Of a DNA stretch of 64,000 nt, positions 59,188 to 64,000 are shown piece after piece (the first letter of the stretch is position 1; each line of letters starts with the position of its first letter). A program made the translations under genes and the position numbers. The stretch is from Hyalella azteca. Taxonomy: Eukaryota > Arthropoda > Malacostraca > Amphipoda > Hyalellidae. The notes under the pieces are model-generated. The model did no database searches. It saw nothing but the letters and a program-made list of their open reading frames with translations, and was not told the DNA's origin. The DNA lies in contig NW_025936119.1 in assembly GCF_000764305.2 (NCBI RefSeq), positions 281,993 to 345,992 of the forward strand. The letters are read 5' to 3'.

Positions 59188-59745
59188 CAGTGGTGGGCAC
59201 AGTTCCGCTAATCCGCTAACCGCTAATTAGCAAAGCTAACTTTTTCCTTTTCGGATTAGCTGTTCAGCTAACTTTGAAAACCTTTAGCGGAACAATTAGC
59301 TTCCGCTAAATTTAGTTCCGCTAACTGGAAGTCCGCTAAAAATGTTTAAAAATCTCTGATTTAATGCTAAGTATCGTAAGCCGTGTGCCACGCCCACACC
59401 TATACTGCAGTCCTCTGGTGGACGCAATGCTGGCAGGCATCATGAAAAGGTTTGGGCCCCTCCTAGAAGACAAGGAGTGCCAGCTGGCAGCGGCCTTCCA
59501 CCCTAAGTTTCGCCTGTTCTGGCTGGAAAAGCATAATCACAGCCATCTCAGCAGGGTACAGAAGGCCATGGAGACCGCCATGGAGACAGCTCTGAGGGAG
59601 ACCGTTGAGGAGGGCAGCAGCACCACCAGCAATGACGAAAATTATTTGATAATTTTTAAGTTAGGAATCATAGGCATATTATTAATAATTATCATAAGCA
59701 TGATAATATGCATTTGTGGTCAAAGAAAAAAAAAACGGAGCTAAT
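59188..59745 (+). mobile_element. hAT-type DNA transposon fragment
   Basis: Starts CAGTGGTGGGCACAGTTCCG, a hAT-like terminus, followed by a GCTAA-rich subterminal region (59210-59340). It then runs into a transposase-like segment (frame 59364-59744) with SPLVDAMLAGIMKRFGPLLE and CQLAAAFHPKFRLFWL, as in hAT/BED-type transposases. Most of the transposase and the 3' terminus are missing. The frame continues into a hydrophobic AT-rich tail ending CGQRKKKRS that is probably host sequence read by chance. Confidence 0.8.
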
Positions 59746-59879
59746 TAAGCTAATTTAAATTTCAAGTGGCACATTAAATGATTAAATAGTCATAACACTT
59801 GACACAAGTATGACAATGGATTTAGTTATTTGATAATTTGGTCACAATGACAGATCACAGATGAATGGATAATCATATT

Positions 59880-60003
59880 TGGAGGAGTGGGGTAGGGTAT
59901 GGTGGAGTATAAGAAGGGGTAAGGGAGGGTAGGGTAGGGGGGCAAATAAGTCAGATATCCAAGAATGAGGCTACGGAAATCAAACAGAATGTACACGTGA
60001 TAC
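59880..60003. repeat. G-rich array plus unique tail, copy B
   Basis: Shorter copy of the 56.5 kb block in the same orientation, on the other side of Fermitin exon 1. Confidence 0.9.
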
Positions 60004-60009
60004 CCGGTC

Positions 60010-60260
60010 AATTTATTTCAACCTCATTCCTGCTGTGAGAAGATGATGTATGTAATCACAGAAATCCTAAATTCCTAAGGTGGATTTTAAAAGTCAATAT
60101 TATAAATTTATCTAGGTACATATTTATTTATATATCCAAAAAAAAACAAAAATTAGTACCATATATTACCTATCATAATCAGGAGTGTATTATTTGATAA
60201 AAATCATACTCAAGTAATTGAAAACCTTCATAGAAGGCAAGTTGCTGAAAAAAATCATAC
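60010..60260. repeat. Diverged duplicate block A
   Basis: Shares GAAGATGATGTA, TCACAGAAAT, AAGTAATTGAA, ACCTTCATAGAAGGCAA and TGAAAAAAATCAT with 61585-61815 in the same order. Confidence 0.8.
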
Positions 60261-61584
60261 ATTCCACTCATCACAATCACGGCAATGAGCAATCATCATC
60301 ATGCAATGTTTGCAAATTGCATGCATTAGACACTAAAAATAAGTTCAAAAATCCCTACTTCTAAAAGACCACACTTCTAAACAGGCCAGTGATTTGAGAT
60401 TGATTGGACAGGTAGAAGTGGGTTAAATATTGATTATAAGATTTGTAGCTGACAGACAAACAAGAATTGAAGTTAAATAGAAGTGTGATAAGATAAAAGT
60501 ACCTAGTATTAATTATAATATATAAATATTCCAATCTCAGTGATTACTCTTGTTCGTGATATACATGCGTAAAGAGTCAGTCAAATATTTTTAATTTTGT
60601 CTATCTCTTTACTAGTTCTATATACATAGATGAGAGAACTTCTATTAAGTTCTATAATTGTAATGAAGACATGGCATAGAATAGTGTAAATGTGATAAGC
60701 GACCTCTCACAGTCAGACTCTCAGTCTCAGTCGTAAAGCGAAATACCAACATCCATAGAATCAAGAACCACCGAATCTAGAAAGTTTTTGTCTTGAAAAT
60801 TTTTTTGCAGGCGATTGTTCGTTACACAACAAATGTCTAGAAATTTACTTTAAAATACCCATCATATCTTGACAACATTGGCAAACAAAAAAAATGCACA
60901 GAAAAATCTCTTCCGTGCAGCGACACACACAACCTTCTACAATCATAGCCAACAGCGCACTGCCTTTCTTCTCAGTCTGAGTCCCTTGCTAGATGGAGCC
61001 AAGAGAAAAGGCCAATTTACTAACAAAAAAGGTCAAAATCGACCTTTTTAAAAATTTATATGACAATTTTTAAAGGCAAATTTACATCACAGAAAAGGCA
61101 ATTTCAAATTAATAAGAAATTTCAAATTAAATGTAGTTCAAACCATTTGAAGTGCACATATTAACATTTACTGTAAAGCTTTCAGACAACAGAAATTACA
61201 TCAAGTTCACTAAATTTACGTTTTGAATTACCGTCAATGCCACAACGCCACATAAGTTGCCAGCCGAAAACGAATTGCACAATACTCGCCGGTCGTAAAT
61301 AAAAACCGTATACTAGTAATAACTCATAACTACAATTTCTAGGATTCGATTGCCACCTAACTATAAAGCTTTTCTTCCACGGTATAAAGTCTTGGCTCTG
61401 TTTTATTAATCCAATATGTATAGTTTCGTTTGAAAGCCGGTAGAATCGGGTAGATGACCTCACGTATTCGTTGCTCATCTACAAGGAAAAATTAGATAGT
61501 ATATGACGGTAAAGTTATTAGGAAGTAACCTACCTATAAGTGATTAAGGCGAAGTTTGTGGCATTGACGGTAGAATATGGAACA
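60261..61584. other. Interval without a recognised gene
   Basis: AT-rich. A minus-strand frame of 98 codons at 61182-61478 is open but matches nothing I know. Short repeats of AAAGGCAATTT type lie at 61010-61110. Confidence 0.5.
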
Positions 61585-61815
61585 TGAAAATCAATTTATT
61601 GCAAGCCCATTTCTGCTGTAGGAAGATGATGTAGTCACAGAAATAATAAGGTGAATTTTAAAATTCTTTATCATAAAATTACCAAATCTAATAAACGCCA
61701 AAAAAGTAGTATTTTGCCTAACAAACTTGAAGCGGATTATTTTATATAAATCGAACCCAAGTAATTGAATACCTTCATAGAAGGCAATTTGATGAAAAAA
61801 ATCATTTATCATGAT
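61585..61815. repeat. Diverged duplicate block B
   Basis: Partner of 60010-60260, 1.6 kb downstream, same orientation. Confidence 0.8.
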
Positions 61816-62435
61816 GACACGTCATCATGACTAACCAAAAAACAATTCTACTTTAAGATAATATTTGCTATTAAATAAATTTCCAGGAGCGCAGAATGGA
61901 TTAAGAGAAGTCAAAGTGAAATTTTGTGGTGCCTCACGCTAAAAAGCTGAATGTATCTAGAAACAGAGCTATCCTCAGACATCACTGATGAATAATTTTA
62001 ACACTCATCAGAAGGAAACGCTATACAGTATACTCGACTATATGCGCTATCAGCTTAGCCATCGAGGGTTATTAATACGAGTATGAGTATGCAACTACAT
62101 ATAATCCTATGTTTAGGATTCCTAAACTAGGGCACGTAACATGTAACTCAAAACCTGATGAGAAATGACCAGTATCATCTTTGTCTGCAGAAGCGTATTG
62201 GTCTATAGGCGCCTAAGCTATATATATCATAGTTAGTGTTCAATATTCTTCTCAAGTGTTCAGTAGTAGCTCGTCAGGAAGCAGACTGATTGTTAATGTG
62301 AATGTTATATAGGGTCCGTCTTATTTATGGCTACGTATGTAATTTGTTACTTCTCAAATGAGATGAACCTGTGCATTATATTTCATTGGACGAGCTAGTA
62401 GCCAAGAATTACCCAAACAATTCTCAGACATATTC

Positions 62436-62870
62436 ATTCAATATGACCACCCTTATTTTTAATGACGGCCTAAAATCTACGCGGGAAAGCTTCACAGGAG
62501 ACACGCAGCATTTCTAGAAGGATCAAGTCCCATTCTCGTGTCAATTTAGACTTCAAACTATCCAAAGAATCATGAGGTGTTCTGCAGACCCTACTCTCTA
62601 AAAAAGCCCACACAGAAGAGTCGAGAAGATTCAAATCAGGACTTCTTGAACGAGGGCCATTCAATTTTGCTAATGAATGCTGGGATGTGATCCTGAATCC
62701 AGTTTTGGGTCATGTTTGAGCCATGTGATGGGGCAGAGTCTTGTTGAAAAGTCCATGGTGAGCCGTTGCAGTGTTTACGGGCCCAAGGTAACAACACAGC
62801 TTCCAATTGTGCTTCATCGCACAATGAAGAAGCAAGTAATTTCCACTGACCATGCATCAGGTCATCAGCG
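62436..62870 (-). pseudogene. Tc1/mariner-like transposase remnant
   Basis: On the minus strand: LLPWARKHCNGSPWTFQQDS, then APSHGSNMTQNWIQDHIPAF, a one-base frameshift near 62645, SPDLNLLDSSVWAFLESRVC, and FPRRF followed by a stop and then AVIKNKGGHIE. QQD.AP.H and SPDLN..D.. are the second and third DDE/D catalytic blocks. The N-terminal half and first catalytic Asp are not recognisable. Inactive. Confidence 0.88.
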
Positions 62871-64000
62871 AAGAAACATCAAGCTTAAATGGCTGATTGC
62901 AGGTAGTAAGTCTGCCTGATTGGGCGCTAATACCTTCGTCGGTGCTGCGCCGTATCTTAACCAAGTATATAAGTCTGCCTGATTGAGAAAACCATGAACT
63001 GGAGCGCAATTTGAGCCTCAGCCAATAGGAAGACTTATTCCGTGACAACACGGACAACATGAATAATTCAGAGCATTTTCCCGTGGTGTGTGTAGAATTC
63101 ACAGGCCAGTGAACACCTATTCTTCTTCATCTCATTGTAATGTAGCAAGCGACTTCATCAGAATGAACTTCAGATAACGGCCATAACCAAATTAGCCTTG
63201 TATGCCTGATTTATATTTTCGAATAAGCTATCAATGGTGCTATGAAGCACAAATCCAGAATACAAAATACTGCGTTTGAAATGATCCTAAATTTGCTCTA
63301 AATAGATGTAAGAGGCTTTCCAAACTCGTGCATGCAGGCAGTGATGTCCAACATATAAACTCGCGGATGATTGTTTATATAAGAGTTAGCCCTGCAATAA
63401 TACAGATGGATGATGTAATCAGTAAACATGGATAGGATTTAGCCAATCACAGCCAATTTGTAATATAATATATTAAAAATTGATGTGTCGTAATTTATTG
63501 TTCTTGTGAGAATGTATACTTTTGGGGTGTTACTGGGTGACTGCGCGTTAGGGAATATGTATAAAAATGCGTTAATTAAGAGTCCTCAGACCGAAGCACG
63601 AAATAATGGTCATGAGTGCAAAGCTTAGGTTGGTGCTTGATATGCAGGCTTTGATACCTGATTAATATCGAGACCCGCGCTTTATTTAAAGTTAAATAGC
63701 ATAGCACGAAATCATGCTTTAGAATTGTAAATACAATTCTGCATAACTACTGTACGTATGCAAGTCATAGATTTGTTGCTATGTATCAATCAATGTCTAA
63801 ATTCTGTTCTACAGTTGTCTTTCTTGCCTGTTCAAAGAATCGAAACAGTGAGTTAACATTTGAACGTTTGAAAATTCTCCCAAATGGCTGAAATTAACTC
63901 TGGCGCTCAAGATTACAGTAGAAGATTGCATGAACGGTCCCAAGTCTTATTCCTCGTTACAGGAGCACCATGCTAGGAGAGCAAGATTAAAAAACATGAT
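62871..64000. other. Terminal interval without a recognised gene
   Basis: Contains a short direct duplication of AAGTCTGCCTGATTG (about 62908 and 62971). Upstream transposase sequence could extend a little into this part but is unreadable. Nothing else was recognised to the window end. Confidence 0.5.

Noticed and set aside
61182..61478. 98-codon minus-strand frame as a gene
   Set aside because: No recognised family, AT-rich composition like its surroundings, no supporting splice or repeat context.

Overview
This is a eukaryotic, AT-rich, intron-rich stretch, almost certainly from an arthropod. It holds two recognisable spliced genes, and the rest is repeats. The first gene is egalitarian (egl), which as far as I know is an arthropod gene. 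I cannot name the genus; an insect or a crustacean is equally possible from this evidence. There are no bacterial operons, CRISPR arrays, rRNAs or tRNAs that I can support.

Layout. Positions 1-647 are upstream sequence and probable 5' UTR. Positions 648-18795 (+) are egl in eight coding exons, with a 12.3 kb first intron. Positions 18796-24119 are the convergent interval between the two gene ends, with no recognised gene. Positions 24120-57893 (-) are a kindlin/Fermitin gene in twelve recognised coding exons. Exons 2-12 lie within 10.4 kb, and exon 1 is 23 kb away at 57.7-57.9 kb. That 23 kb first intron is a dense run of minisatellites and duplicated segments. Positions 57894-64000 are upstream of Fermitin and carry a hAT transposase fragment, a broken Tc1/mariner-like transposase and diverged duplicated blocks.

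Both genes were rebuilt exon by exon. Every exon junction has GT/AG ends and a matching phase, so boundaries are mostly firm to the base. Two defects stand out. In egl, the exon ending in the last conserved acidic residue of the exonuclease-like domain runs into a single N at 15661, and the rest of that exon is absent. In Fermitin, the short segment that should complete the PH domain (the Trp-containing C-terminal helix) cannot be found between exons 8 and 9.

The most unusual observation concerns Fermitin. At least six of its splice junctions have been copied, in tandem or nearby, into the adjoining intron, with pieces of coding sequence and intact GT or AG included. The clearest case is a 34-bp unit repeated seven times at the exon 6 donor, giving six identical consensus 5' splice sites. 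Together with the minisatellite-packed first intron this suggests unusually active local tandem duplication at this locus.

The two genes are not known to act in one pathway. Egl links localised mRNAs to BicD/dynein. Fermitin activates integrins at adhesion sites.
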